Counted from the stretch's first letter, positions 51,660 through 60,326 are shown. The stretch: DNA of 64,000 nucleotides from CAMUQR01 sp963526735 (GCA_963526735.1 CAURNU010000004.1:54426-118425), one strand, 5' to 3'. Notes: a model not told the origin generated them from the letters alone. Numbers and translations are program-made.

Positions 51660-52091
51660 TTAAGCATCTTCTGACTTTTTGAGCAAGCCATAAAAACCAT
51701 AAAGCCCTGCCCCAATTAGCAACCATTTGGAGTTTTGCATAATCACGGTTTGAGCCTGGATTGACCAGCTGTCGAGCTTAATGACACTCGCCACAGTCGA
51801 GCCAGCCAAAACAATAATTACTGCCGTCAACAGTGCACTATCGACGAGCTTAAATAATAAATCTCGACTAATCTTCGGCGCACGCATTAGCACCACCAGC
51901 ATTGGCAAGAGTAAAATAGTAAGTCGCACTCCGGCGGTCACCAAGGCTCGCGGTAAACTCGACGACATACTAACGACCAAATTAGCTAAATCCGCCGTCA
52001 CCAACCCAGCCAACACCGAACTAGCCATTAACACCACTAATGCCTGAGAGATTGAGCGTTTTTTAACATAAATCAACCCTAGCATTAGCAT
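51660..52091 (-). CDS. Polytopic membrane protein of unknown function
   Basis: 143 residues from ATG 52091 (GGCGGA 6 nt upstream); four hydrophobic helices. No motif recognised. A TGCTATAAT box lies upstream at about 52119-52127, which excludes a longer start near 52130. May be a small transport or envelope component. Confidence 0.55.
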   Translation of the reverse strand: MLMLGLIYVKKRSISQALVVLMASSVLAGLVTADLANLVVSMSSSLPRALVTAGVRLTILLLPMLVVLMRAPKISRDLLFKLVDSALLTAVIIVLAGSTVASVIKLDSWSIQAQTVIMQNSKWLLIGAGLYGFYGLLKKSEDA

Positions 52092-52130
52092 TAATAATCC
52101 GCCGTAAATAATAAGCTTATTATAGCACAA

Positions 52131-52161
52131 AAACCAGCCCCCACAATGCAGAGGCTGGTTT
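52131..52161 (-). terminator. Terminator of the slipin gene
   Basis: AAACCAGCC / GGCTGGTTT, 9-bp stem with a 13-nt loop, followed by TT on the minus strand, 31 nt after the slipin stop. Confidence 0.7.
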
Positions 52162-52191
52162 AATTTTAGTTAATAACTATATCGTCTAAAA

Positions 52192-52944
52192 TTATTGGCG
52201 CATTTTTTCGCCGAAGCCTTTAACCGCATCAAGCACTTCAGTTGGAATCATCCAAATAATCGTGTTTGATTGGTCGCTCGACAAGTCATTAATCGACTGC
52301 AAAGTACGCAAGTGCATTGCACCCGGTGCTGAGTTAAGCGTACGCGCTGCCTCCGCCAAGTTAGCAGCCGCAATTTTATCACCTTCGGAGTTAATAATCA
52401 CCGCTTTTTTCTCACGCTCAGCTTCTGCGACTTTCGAGATAGTGCGCTTCAGGTCGTTTGGAATTGAAACGTCTTTTAATTCCAAAATCTCCACATCAAT
52501 ACCCCATGGATCGGTTTTAACATCGAGGATTTCTTTGATATTTTCGGCAATTTCTTCGCGTTTTGACAATAATTCATCCAAAGTCCGCTCACCTACAGCA
52601 TTACGCATGGTAGTTTGCGCTAATTGTGCCACTGCATGCATAAAGTTTTCCACCTCAAGAATCGCCTTGCCAGCATCCTGAATTCGATAATACACCACAG
52701 CGTTAATTTGCACTGGAATATTATCCTTGGTGATGACTTCTTGATTTGGCACATCAGCGGTTTTAGTACGAATATCTACCTTGTACATCACCTGAATGCC
52801 CGGAACCAAAAAGTTCAAACCCGGCTCTTTAACACCGGTAAATTTACCCAGCGTCATCACTACGCCACGCTCGTTTTGGTTAACGATACGCAAGCATCCC
52901 GAGATCAGCATCACCAGAATAATTACAATAATTATAAATTCCAT
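52192..52944 (-). CDS. Slipin/stomatin-family (SPFH, band 7) membrane protein
   Basis: 250 residues: an N-terminal hydrophobic hairpin, then the SPFH domain (RIVNQNERGVVMTLGKF, IDIRTKTADVPNQEVITKDN, VYYRI) and a coiled coil ending in Ala/Glu-rich repeats. Slipins form cage-like oligomers that organise membrane domains. The usual NfeD protease partner is not adjacent. AAAGGTAGG precedes the ATG. Confidence 0.92.
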   Translation of the reverse strand: MEFIIIVIILVMLISGCLRIVNQNERGVVMTLGKFTGVKEPGLNFLVPGIQVMYKVDIRTKTADVPNQEVITKDNIPVQINAVVYYRIQDAGKAILEVENFMHAVAQLAQTTMRNAVGERTLDELLSKREEIAENIKEILDVKTDPWGIDVEILELKDVSIPNDLKRTISKVAEAEREKKAVIINSEGDKIAAANLAEAARTLNSAPGAMHLRTLQSINDLSSDQSNTIIWMIPTEVLDAVKGFGEKMRQ

Positions 52945-53072
52945 TTTCCTACCTTTCGTTTAATTATTTTTATTGTAGCACTATTCCAAAGCTTTGTCAG
53001 CTAGTAGTTTTGTATAAAAATCCACCAGAAGTAAGCCCCTCCAACGGATTTTCGCAAAATCGCCCCACTGCC

Positions 53073-53921
53073 CTATTCTAAAATCTGGTTAAACAGATAA
53101 TTTTTGCCAATTTCCAGCATTTTGACCTCAGGATGAATCTGTTGGAGGTCGGTAATCCGCTTCAAGGTGTGAAGTTCGTTATCAAGCGCTAGTTGCAGCG
53201 TGCCAAAATGAATTGGCACAAACACTTTCGCGTCCATCGCCTGAAACATCTTAAAACTCTGCTCTGGCGAACAGTGACGATCTTGCAACTGCACTGGCGT
53301 ATAACATCCCACCGGCATAAACGCTATATCACATGTGATATTATCAAATTTGTGAGTAAAAGCCGTATCCCCACATGAAAATAGTTTAAATTGCGATGAA
53401 GCAATCACATAACTGAGAGTGTCTCGCTTCGGACCACTGTAATAACGCCGACCATCATGGTTGCATTCCACAGCGGTGATTTTTAAGCCACGAAACTCAA
53501 CTTCTTGTCCAATTGCAATCTCTTCGACGCTATCAAAACCGAGGTTATTGAGTTTAGTTTTAGCTCCATGTGGAGCGATTACATGAGCAGTTTTATCCAG
53601 CAGTTTCAGTGATGGATAGTGAAAATGATCCATATGAAAATGCGTCAATAGAATCAAATCAAACTGCCGAGGGATAGTTTCCCGAGCGATTGGCGTATTT
53701 TTGCGGATGTGTTTAATCTGATTATATAGCAATGGATCGGTGATAATTTTCACGCCGTCCAGATCATACATTAGTGTTGAATGACCAATAAAAGTCACCG
53801 AATCTCGCCTAGTCGACTCGAGTGGTGTTTTTGGCAAACGATTGCCCCATTTTTTTAGATTAGCTAAAGTTTGCTTAAATAAAAACTTCGGCCGAAATAA
53901 ATCTTTGTCATTCTCATCCAT
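53073..53921 (-). CDS. MBL-fold metal-dependent hydrolase (UlaG/NAPE-PLD-like)
   Basis: 282 residues. VTFIGHSTLMYDLDGVKIITDP, LLTHFHMDHFHYPSL (metal ligands HxHxDH), CGDTAF and FVPIHFGT define a metallo-beta-lactamase fold of the L_lactamase_B_2 type. Family members hydrolyse lactones or phosphodiesters such as N-acyl-phosphatidylethanolamine. The N-terminus (KKWGNRLP) fits the NAPE-PLD-like group; substrate not proven. AGGAG precedes the ATG; TGATATAAT lies near 53990-53998. Confidence 0.88.
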   Translation of the reverse strand: MDENDKDLFRPKFLFKQTLANLKKWGNRLPKTPLESTRRDSVTFIGHSTLMYDLDGVKIITDPLLYNQIKHIRKNTPIARETIPRQFDLILLTHFHMDHFHYPSLKLLDKTAHVIAPHGAKTKLNNLGFDSVEEIAIGQEVEFRGLKITAVECNHDGRRYYSGPKRDTLSYVIASSQFKLFSCGDTAFTHKFDNITCDIAFMPVGCYTPVQLQDRHCSPEQSFKMFQAMDAKVFVPIHFGTLQLALDNELHTLKRITDLQQIHPEVKMLEIGKNYLFNQILE

Positions 53922-54008
53922 GATTAATTATGCTCCTGATGATATAATTGAGGCTAAAAACCCGTCACTCTGCCCCAATTTTCTAATTTATTATATCATC
54001 TTTAGGAT

Positions 54009-57000
54009 TTAAACTGAAGCTTTTTCCAACTTGAAGGCTAAGTTCATTTTTTCGACTTGAACCATTTCATCATAGGCATCAGCCTGAGCAATTTGCTCGC
54101 CAATCGCTAGCGTTTCGGCATAAATCTCATCTTTAAACTGAGTAATCGCCTGAGTCAGAACTGGGTCATCGCTCATTAATGCTAGGTTGATGCGATCATC
54201 AACATTGAGTCCAGCTTTTTTGCGACCATTTTGGACAGCCCGAATTACTTCACGCGCCAAGCCTTCGTTCTTGAGGTCCGGTGTAATCGTAAAATCAAGT
54301 GCAATCGCCGAAGCTTCCGCCTGCCAGCTAACTCGTTTAACATTTAGTTCTTCAAGCAAAATATCGCTAAACCATTCCACGCCATCAGCCGAGCGTGGCA
54401 ATACCACCTCGGATAGCGGTTGACGAATCTTAACACCAGCCTTGGCGCGCAATGCCAAAGCTTCATTCACAAAACCACGCAGTTCCGCCATGTCAGCCAC
54501 AATTTGTTCGTCAATTTGACCCGCATCTGGCCAGTTTTGGAGATGAACCGACTCACCACCAACCATTTTTTGCCATAATTCTTCAGACAAAAACGGCACA
54601 AACGGCGCTAAAATCAATGCTAAATAACTCAGCACATAGTGCAAAGTCTGGTAAGCTTGGTGTTTATCAGCATCGTCCTCACTCTTCCAGAAACGACGAC
54701 GCGACCGACGCACAAACCAATTTGAGGCATCATCAATAAACAACAGCACGTCTTCAACCGCATGCGGAATGTCATAAATATTCATATTGTTGGTGATTTG
54801 GTTGCGCAGTTGATGGACTCGCGACACCACCCAACGATCGAGTGGATTGACTATTTTTTGTAAATCAACTGCAATCAAGAATGACTTCTCATTGCCAGTG
54901 CGAGACAAGGATTCGGGAGCATCGGAGTGAGTGATATTCAGCATGCCACGAACGAGAAAAGCATCCGAAGACGACGTATTGTACGGGAATGTGAAGTCAT
55001 CAACTTCAGCATACATTGTGAAGAAATCATACATATTCCAAATCATCGTCAACTTGCGCGCCACATCGGCGACATCTTTATCGAGCAAGGCAAAATCCTC
55101 ACCGTTTAGTAATGGCGACTGAATCAATAAGAAACGCAAACTATCAGCTGAAAACTTGTCCATCAACTCATTCGGATCGGTGAAGTTGCCGAGCGATTTC
55201 GACATTTTGCGACCGTCATTACCCGCCACTACCCCAGTAGTGATGACATTTTTGAAGGCGTTTTTATGTTGCAAATTATCACCAAACGCCCCAATTTCCG
55301 CCAGTGCCGTATTAACCGCATGGACATAGTAAAACCAGGCTCGAACTTGCCCAACATATTCCACGATGAAGTCAGCTGGGTAATTCTGCTCAAATTTTTC
55401 TTTATTGTCAAATGGATAATGAAGTTGAGCAAATGGCATCGAACCCGACTCAAACCAGCAGTCTAACACTTTATCGATGCGGGTATAAGTTTCACCATCA
55501 ATTTCAAAGGTAATTTCATCCACCCATGGTCGGTGATAGTCATCAAGTTTAACACCGGATAATTCTTCTAGTTCAGCATAAGAACCAACAACTTTCACCT
55601 TGCCCGATGCTGATTTCCAAACTGGCATAGCCGTCGCCCAGAAACGATCACGCGACAAGTTCCAATCTGGCGCTTGTTCGATATTTTTGGCGAACCGACC
55701 GTGTTTTAAGTGCGCTGGGAACCAGTTAATGTGCTCGTTTTCTTCCAACATCAATGGTTTTTGATGCTCAATATCCATAAACCACGACGGAATTGCCCGA
55801 TACATAATCCGCTGTTTTGAGCGTGGATTGAACGGATATTCGTGGCGAATATAGTCGATTTTCCAGACAATACCCTTTTCTTTTAAATCCTTAGCGATAA
55901 ATTTGTTATTGTCCCAGACCTCCAGACCTTTATAATTGGAATCAAAATAATAACCGTTATCATCAATCACATGAAAAGCACCCACGCCGTGTTGTTTCGC
56001 CAGTGCGAAGTCGTCTTCACCATAAGCCGGCGCAATATGGACGATGCCAGTACCAGAATCGCTAGCCACAAAATCAGCGGAATAGATGTGGTGTACAGCG
56101 GGGTGATTTGGCCAAGTCGAACCAGTCTCCAGCGGTTGGTAAGCTCGTCCAGCTAATTCACTGCCCGGAAACTCACGGACCAATTCGTACTCAAGCGGGC
56201 GATGTTTCTCATCGGTCAAAACCTGCTCAATGGCATTTTTGGCTAAAATCAGGCGTTCACCATCAACCAGCACTTCCGCATAAGTCAACTCTGGATTAAC
56301 CGCCAGCATCAAGTTGGCTGGCAACGTCCACGGCGTGGTACTCCAGGCTAAAATATACACATCGGCTGAATCTGTTTCTGAGGAGTGTTTCGAGTCGCTA
56401 CGAGAATACAGCGACGAATCCTGTGAAGACAGGCTTGAGGAGCGATCCGAAGAAATCTGATCAGCCGACGCTGATAACAATTTAAACTTCACATAAACGC
56501 TCGGATCGGTCACCGTTTGATAGGCGTCGTTATCCATCGTCACTTCGGCCTTACTCACCGGAGTAGCAAACTTAGTATCATACATCAATACTTTTTCGCC
56601 TTCGTAGATTTTGCCCGCTTCGTATAGCTGTTTAAACGCCCACCAGACACTCTCCATGAAGTTTTTATCCATGGTGCGATAAGCACCTTTAAAATCTACC
56701 CAGCGACCAATCCGATCAATCACCCCTTCCCAAGTTTCGGAGTTAGCGACCATCGATTCGCGCGCTTTAGTGATGTAAGTTTCAAGACTAATAATTGGCA
56801 AAGCATTGCCATCTTTATCGAGTGGTACTGGGTCATCAGCACGCGCCACAATCTGGCGACGGTCAACGATATTGAGCTGTTTTTCAACGAAGTTTTCTGC
56901 TGGCAGGCCATGACAGTCCCAGCCCCAAACGCGCTCGACGCGCTTACCTTGCATCGTCCAATAGCGTGGCACAACGTCCTTAATAATCGAACTCAGCAAT

Positions 57001-57173
57001 GTGCCGTGATGTGGCACGCCAGTGATAAATGGTGGACCATCATAAAACACATAAGCATTGTCTGGTGAGCGTCGCTCCACCGATTGCTCAAACACCTTGT
57101 TTTGTTTCCAGAAATCCAAAATCGCTTTTTCGTATTCTAGCGCCCGCCGGCGACTGTTAGCTTTAAATTTCAT
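54009..57173 (-). CDS. ileS: Isoleucyl-tRNA synthetase (type 2-like)
   Basis: 1054 residues. The HIGH motif reads HHGT (55-58) in GPPFITGVPHHGTLLSS; KMSKS is intact (GRKMSKSLGNFTDP). WSTTPWTLPANLML marks the CP1 editing site. Length and the C-terminal region fit the eukaryote-like IleRS2 group. Two in-frame segments look inserted: a Ser-rich one before WSTTPW (56370-56463) and one near 54875-54985. AAGGAG precedes the ATG; 2 nt separate it from the Nudix stop. It is the last gene of an operon whose leader is a T-box riboswitch (60083-60291). Confidence 0.97.
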   Translation of the reverse strand: MKFKANSRRRALEYEKAILDFWKQNKVFEQSVERRSPDNAYVFYDGPPFITGVPHHGTLLSSIIKDVVPRYWTMQGKRVERVWGWDCHGLPAENFVEKQLNIVDRRQIVARADDPVPLDKDGNALPIISLETYITKARESMVANSETWEGVIDRIGRWVDFKGAYRTMDKNFMESVWWAFKQLYEAGKIYEGEKVLMYDTKFATPVSKAEVTMDNDAYQTVTDPSVYVKFKLLSASADQISSDRSSSLSSQDSSLYSRSDSKHSSETDSADVYILAWSTTPWTLPANLMLAVNPELTYAEVLVDGERLILAKNAIEQVLTDEKHRPLEYELVREFPGSELAGRAYQPLETGSTWPNHPAVHHIYSADFVASDSGTGIVHIAPAYGEDDFALAKQHGVGAFHVIDDNGYYFDSNYKGLEVWDNNKFIAKDLKEKGIVWKIDYIRHEYPFNPRSKQRIMYRAIPSWFMDIEHQKPLMLEENEHINWFPAHLKHGRFAKNIEQAPDWNLSRDRFWATAMPVWKSASGKVKVVGSYAELEELSGVKLDDYHRPWVDEITFEIDGETYTRIDKVLDCWFESGSMPFAQLHYPFDNKEKFEQNYPADFIVEYVGQVRAWFYYVHAVNTALAEIGAFGDNLQHKNAFKNVITTGVVAGNDGRKMSKSLGNFTDPNELMDKFSADSLRFLLIQSPLLNGEDFALLDKDVADVARKLTMIWNMYDFFTMYAEVDDFTFPYNTSSSDAFLVRGMLNITHSDAPESLSRTGNEKSFLIAVDLQKIVNPLDRWVVSRVHQLRNQITNNMNIYDIPHAVEDVLLFIDDASNWFVRRSRRRFWKSEDDADKHQAYQTLHYVLSYLALILAPFVPFLSEELWQKMVGGESVHLQNWPDAGQIDEQIVADMAELRGFVNEALALRAKAGVKIRQPLSEVVLPRSADGVEWFSDILLEELNVKRVSWQAEASAIALDFTITPDLKNEGLAREVIRAVQNGRKKAGLNVDDRINLALMSDDPVLTQAITQFKDEIYAETLAIGEQIAQADAYDEMVQVEKMNLAFKLEKASV
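54875..54985 (-). other. In-frame insertion in ileS (near residues 730-766)
   Basis: Between FTFPYN and NPLDRWVVS the protein has about 37 extra residues (e.g. HSDAPESLSRTGNEKSF) where IleRS usually has a short link. Frame is preserved. Confidence 0.5.
56370..56463 (-). other. Hairpin-rich, Ser-coding in-frame insertion in ileS
   Basis: About 31 residues, more than half Ser or Asp, interrupt the editing domain just before the WSTTPW motif. DNA contains two perfect small hairpins: CCTGT-GAAG-ACAGG (56420-56433) and GTCGCT ... AGCGAC (56394-56415). Composition differs from the rest of the gene, as for a small palindromic element that inserted in frame. Confidence 0.55.
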
Positions 57174-57175
57174 AA

Positions 57176-57760
57176 TTACTCTCCTTTTCCCTTTATTTTT
57201 TTATATTCTTTTAAAAATATCTCATCACGCAAAGCCATAAATCGTTGACTCACCCCACGATCTGTTTCAACATTACCCGTAGGCATCAGGCGAATTGCTT
57301 CATCTAGATCAACCCATATCGGCGTAAGTTGTTCGTCCATTTCGTCTTGTTCAAGATGATTTTCGCCAATTTTACCAACCACTTTTGCCACATAGGCGTA
57401 AGAAAATTGTTGCATATAATTACTCAATACTCGACGCTCTTCGATTTGACCAATTTTGCCTAAAATTTCCGACCGCGCCCCAACTTCCTCTAACAGTTCT
57501 CGTTTTAACGCTTCGGCATGCGTTTCACCATCCTGAATACCGCCGCCTGGCAATTTATAATATTTAAACTTCTGGGAATACATCAAACAAATTTGAGCTC
57601 GATCGTTAATTAATACCGCCCGCACAGCTCGTCGCACCCAAGCTCGTCCTTGATCAAATTCTGGCGCTTGCTTGTCAAAATCCCGATCGGTAATAATTCG
57701 AAGATTATCGCCGAAATCATCACTTGATTTTGTGGCACTGCTCATAACTATTTTATTCAT
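57176..57760 (-). CDS. Nudix hydrolase in the T-box operon
   Basis: 194 residues from ATG 57760 with AAAGGGA 7 nt upstream. Nudix box GGIQDGETHAEALKRELLEEVG is complete; the domain begins near VRRAVRAVLINDRAQICLMY. The Shine-Dalgarno region belongs to the T-box-derived part of the scar at 57753-57812. Its start overlaps the stop of the 40-codon remnant (ATGAATAA), so coupling is possible. ileS follows after 2 nt. Confidence 0.88.
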   Translation of the reverse strand: MNKIVMSSATKSSDDFGDNLRIITDRDFDKQAPEFDQGRAWVRRAVRAVLINDRAQICLMYSQKFKYYKLPGGGIQDGETHAEALKRELLEEVGARSEILGKIGQIEERRVLSNYMQQFSYAYVAKVVGKIGENHLEQDEMDEQLTPIWVDLDEAIRLMPTGNVETDRGVSQRFMALRDEIFLKEYKKIKGKGE

Positions 57761-57875
57761 AAACAATCCCTTTAGCGATCGAAGACCCAAGCGAGCGATG
57801 CCATCGTTTCCAAAAATCCAAAAGCGCTTTTTCGCATTCTAGTGCCCGACGGAGACTATTAGCTCTAAATTTCAT
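57753..57875 (-). pseudogene. Chimeric scar: ileS 5' end fused to a T-box 3' end
   Basis: 57875-57806 matches the first 70 nt of ileS (57173-57104) without gaps, 62 of 70 identical by eye, including the ATG. From the shared GGAAAC onward it instead matches the T-box terminator region (60137-60088): GATGG(C)A(T)CGC, TCGATCGCTAAAGG, all mismatches being transitions plus a 2-nt deletion. The T-box core TGGTACC has become TGGCATC. It still reads as a 40-codon frame (MKFRANSLRRALECEK...) with AAAGGAG upstream, ending at TAA inside the Nudix start. Confidence 0.85.
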
Positions 57876-57886
57876 CCAGTTCTCCT

Positions 57887-58324
57887 TTATTTCACCTTTT
57901 TTAAATCCATCAATGGCTTGTTGCGGTAAACTAAATCGCCACGCATATCGAAGCCTTGTTTTTCCCAAAACTGATTCGCAGCGTCATTATCGTTGAACAC
58001 TACCAGCGCTACTTTTGCGATACCCTCATTACGAATCGCCTCAAGCGCCCGATTGACAAGATTATGACCAATTTTTTGGCGACGATAGGCAGGATCAACC
58101 GCTGCATGGTAAATAAATCCGCGTCGGCCATCGTGCCCAGCCATAATCACGCCGACAACTTTACCATCCTCCTCAGTAACGAAGCAGGTTTCTGGATTGC
58201 GTTTTAAAAACCGCTCTATGCCCTGACGTGAATCATCAATGTCATTTAAACCAACTCCATCACACGCCATCCACAAGTCATAAACTTGTTGATAATCCTC
58301 AATTGTCATTTTGCGAATATTCAT
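57887..58324 (-). CDS. GNAT-family N-acetyltransferase
   Basis: Acetyl-CoA-dependent acetyltransferase, 145 residues. Motif A VDPAYRRQKIGHNLVNRALEAI and the final beta strands (ALVVFNDNDAANQFWEKQGFD) are typical of RimI-like/YpeA members. Acceptor unknown. Fourth structural gene after the T-box. Confidence 0.93.
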   Translation of the reverse strand: MNIRKMTIEDYQQVYDLWMACDGVGLNDIDDSRQGIERFLKRNPETCFVTEEDGKVVGVIMAGHDGRRGFIYHAAVDPAYRRQKIGHNLVNRALEAIRNEGIAKVALVVFNDNDAANQFWEKQGFDMRGDLVYRNKPLMDLKKVK

Positions 58325-58352
58325 TTTTTGCTCCTTTTATTATAATTTGAAA

Positions 58353-59267
58353 TTATTTATTGTGGTTTAACCAATTTTTCGCTCGCTCTATCATATGCTC
58401 GCCGACATCACCATAACCGATGCGCTGATTAACTTCATCAATATCCACCAAGCGATAACCAATCACTGAACCACCGACATCACCCGCAAATTCACCGAGT
58501 TTTTCAAGTTTGGCCACTGCCCGAAATTGATAATCTACCTTACCATCAGGATTAGTTAGCACCTGATAGCCAATTGGCTGCCACTTGATCACGCGCATAT
58601 TTAATTCTTCCTGTACCTCGCGATATAGCGTCTGCTCCAGTGTTTCACCCGACTCGGTATGTCCGCCTGGTAAATTTTCTCGACCGTGAGCATAATAGAC
58701 CAACGGCACTTTACCATCAACATCACCGATCACATAGATTTGTTGCCACGGCCGGTCAGGAATTTCATCCTTTTTATCAACATCAAACCATTTAACATTA
58801 ATCTTCTGATCATTATAAACAAAAGATGATTTAATAACTGGTTTTTGCTCTAAATATCGCTCAATTAACACAACATCTGCTCGATCTTTTGGTCGATTGA
58901 AAGCTTTTTTCCAAGCTAATGTATTTTCCAAAGTCGTGAATTTTATACCGTCTAATTCAACTGCTTCCGCAATGATACGCTCAATCCCAGCCTGATCGCA
59001 ACCTGGAATTATCACGCAGGCAAAAAAGGCTTCAATCGGCAAAATTCGATGCTTAACACCCGGCTCGCCATGATTATAAGTTATTGCCTGCCAGTTGGGG
59101 TCGCTCACCAACTGTTGAAACAAGGCCTCAGTGATAATTAAATCAATATCATTAGCTTGGTCTTTCAAATCATAAGCCACCAACACACCACTGCCGAACA
59201 CGGCATACTGATCCGTTGGTAAATTTAACCCTGCAACCATCTCAAATAACATATTTTTATTAATCAT
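58353..59267 (-). CDS. Nucleotidyltransferase-like domain fused to a Nudix hydrolase
   Basis: 304 residues from ATG 59267 (GAGG 7 nt upstream; GTG 59279 is an alternative). Residues about 1-150 have the pattern of minimal nucleotidyltransferases, FGSGVLVAYDLKDQANDIDLII, but with GSG and one clear DxD. Residues about 160-304 are a Nudix domain with GGHTESGETLEQTLYREVQEELNM. The fusion may link nucleotide transfer and clearance on one substrate; not a known named gene. Confidence 0.82.
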   Translation of the reverse strand: MINKNMLFEMVAGLNLPTDQYAVFGSGVLVAYDLKDQANDIDLIITEALFQQLVSDPNWQAITYNHGEPGVKHRILPIEAFFACVIIPGCDQAGIERIIAEAVELDGIKFTTLENTLAWKKAFNRPKDRADVVLIERYLEQKPVIKSSFVYNDQKINVKWFDVDKKDEIPDRPWQQIYVIGDVDGKVPLVYYAHGRENLPGGHTESGETLEQTLYREVQEELNMRVIKWQPIGYQVLTNPDGKVDYQFRAVAKLEKLGEFAGDVGGSVIGYRLVDIDEVNQRIGYGDVGEHMIERAKNWLNHNK

Positions 59268-59278
59268 TACGAGCCTCA

Positions 59279-59611
59279 CTATCCTTCATTTTTATTGCCT
59301 TTCTTTATTAACTCGGCGCAAGTTGCTTGAATTAGTTGGCGCATTAAATCATAATCTTCAAAATCATCAATTTTAAACATCGGCGTTTTAGCACCGCCAT
59401 ATGCCAACCCAGTCGGATATTTTTCGCCTAAAATTGTCTTGCCGGCTTCTGTAATTTTGACAAAAAACTGATCATCACAGACCAAGCCAAAAAACACGCC
59501 ATCGCAATAAACACCATATTCGCCGAACATTTTGCGACAATATATTTCGCCCGCACCACAGCCCGTCAATTGCTCCTGTAAATATTCAATAAATGCTTGC
59601 GAACTAGCCAT
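59279..59611 (-). CDS. TfoX N-terminal domain protein
   Basis: 110 residues covering only the TfoX_N domain: CRKMFGEYGVYCDGVFFGLVCDDQFFVK and AYGGAKTPMFKIDDFED. In gamma-proteobacteria TfoX/Sxy controls competence; stand-alone N domains are of unknown role. It overlaps the upstream gene by 8 nt. Confidence 0.88.
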   Translation of the reverse strand: MASSQAFIEYLQEQLTGCGAGEIYCRKMFGEYGVYCDGVFFGLVCDDQFFVKITEAGKTILGEKYPTGLAYGGAKTPMFKIDDFEDYDLMRQLIQATCAELIKKGNKNEG

Positions 59612-60059
59612 GACAAACTCCTAAATCGGTGATTAGTTTTGTTAAATCACCCTTTAATTCAATCGGCTCCAGTGCCGCCAAATCCACTGCATAATCAAGC
59701 TCGGTTGGTAACTGATTCAAGATAAAAATCGGCTTATTCGTGCCAAACGCATACATCATCTCGCCCAGCGTACTCACACCAATATAATTATCAATCTGAT
59801 TTTTCGGTGGATTAACTACCAAAACTGCCATCGACTGATCGATTTTCGCCAAATGCTCTTTGATTAAGCGATGTCGAATTGCCTTCGCACGCTCAGCATC
59901 CACCGCAAATTCCGGCTCGCCAGACGCCACCGGATGCAGTACTTCAAAACCCGCCGACTCTAATTGCTCAGCAATTCGATCCATCACATCAACGAATTTA
60001 ATCGATCCGGAGAGCGTGATGGTTTTTGGAGAGAAAATCGTGTTTTGTTGTGCGTTCAT
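59604..60059 (-). CDS. Nucleoside 2-deoxyribosyltransferase-like protein
   Basis: 151 residues from ATG 60059; AAAGG lies 8-9 nt upstream, while ATG 60068 overlaps that motif. ITLSGSIKFVDVM at the start and GVSTLGEMMYAFGTNKPIFIL (catalytic Glu in LGEM) match the NDT-like Rossmann fold. May cleave or exchange bases of nucleosides. First gene behind the T-box leader. Confidence 0.82.
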   Translation of the reverse strand: MNAQQNTIFSPKTITLSGSIKFVDVMDRIAEQLESAGFEVLHPVASGEPEFAVDAERAKAIRHRLIKEHLAKIDQSMAVLVVNPPKNQIDNYIGVSTLGEMMYAFGTNKPIFILNQLPTELDYAVDLAALEPIELKGDLTKLITDLGVCHG

Positions 60060-60082
60060 TGTCGACATCCTTTCTTAAATAC

Positions 60083-60291
60083 AAAAAACTCCTTTGGTGA
60101 TCGAGAACCCGGGCGGGCGGTACCATCTCGTTTCCAAAAGAGTTTTAGAATAATTTCTTTTAGCGCTTAATTCAACCTTATCGCGGTCAGGCGGTCGGAT
60201 CTACTCGGTTTTAAATTAAAAACTTTTCTGCCGACAGTGCTTGTTTTCTCGATAAAAACAATCGTGGGTGATAACCACTCAAACACTCCTA
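60083..60291 (-). promoter_or_regulatory. T-box riboswitch with a very short specifier stem
   Basis: Minus-strand leader from about 60291. Stem I: AGUGUUUG (60287-60280) pairs with CAAGCACU (60243-60236), enclosing hairpin GUGG-UUAUCAC-CCAC (60278-60264) whose loop offers AUC (Ile), and CGAU/AUCG. The T-box core is GAGAUGGUACCGCC (UGGUACC 60125-60119; UGGU would pair with an A73 tRNA end). Terminator helix AACUCUUUUGG (60144-60134) with CCAAAGGAGUU (60097-60087), plus CGAGA/UCUCG, then UUUUUUG. The downstream genes are not synthetases, but the operon ends with ileS. Confidence 0.82.
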
Positions 60292-60297
60292 CCCTAG

Positions 60298-60326
60298 ATT
60301 ATACCAGATTCCGCCCAAAACAGCAA
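60298..60326 (-). promoter_or_regulatory. Promoter of the T-box operon
   Basis: TTGCTG (60326-60321), 17 nt, TATAAT (60303-60298) preceded by TGG. Located just behind the rimK terminator. Confidence 0.65.

Noticed and set aside
52092..52130. Start near 52130 for the small membrane protein (MCYNKLII).
   Set aside because: Those codons are the TGCTATAAT promoter itself; ATG 52091 has GGCGGA at proper spacing.
57806..57968. A longer 71-codon frame through the scar, starting at 57968 inside the GNAT gene.
   Set aside because: The upstream part is only the GNAT gene in another frame; the meaningful start is ATG 57875, homologous to the ileS start.
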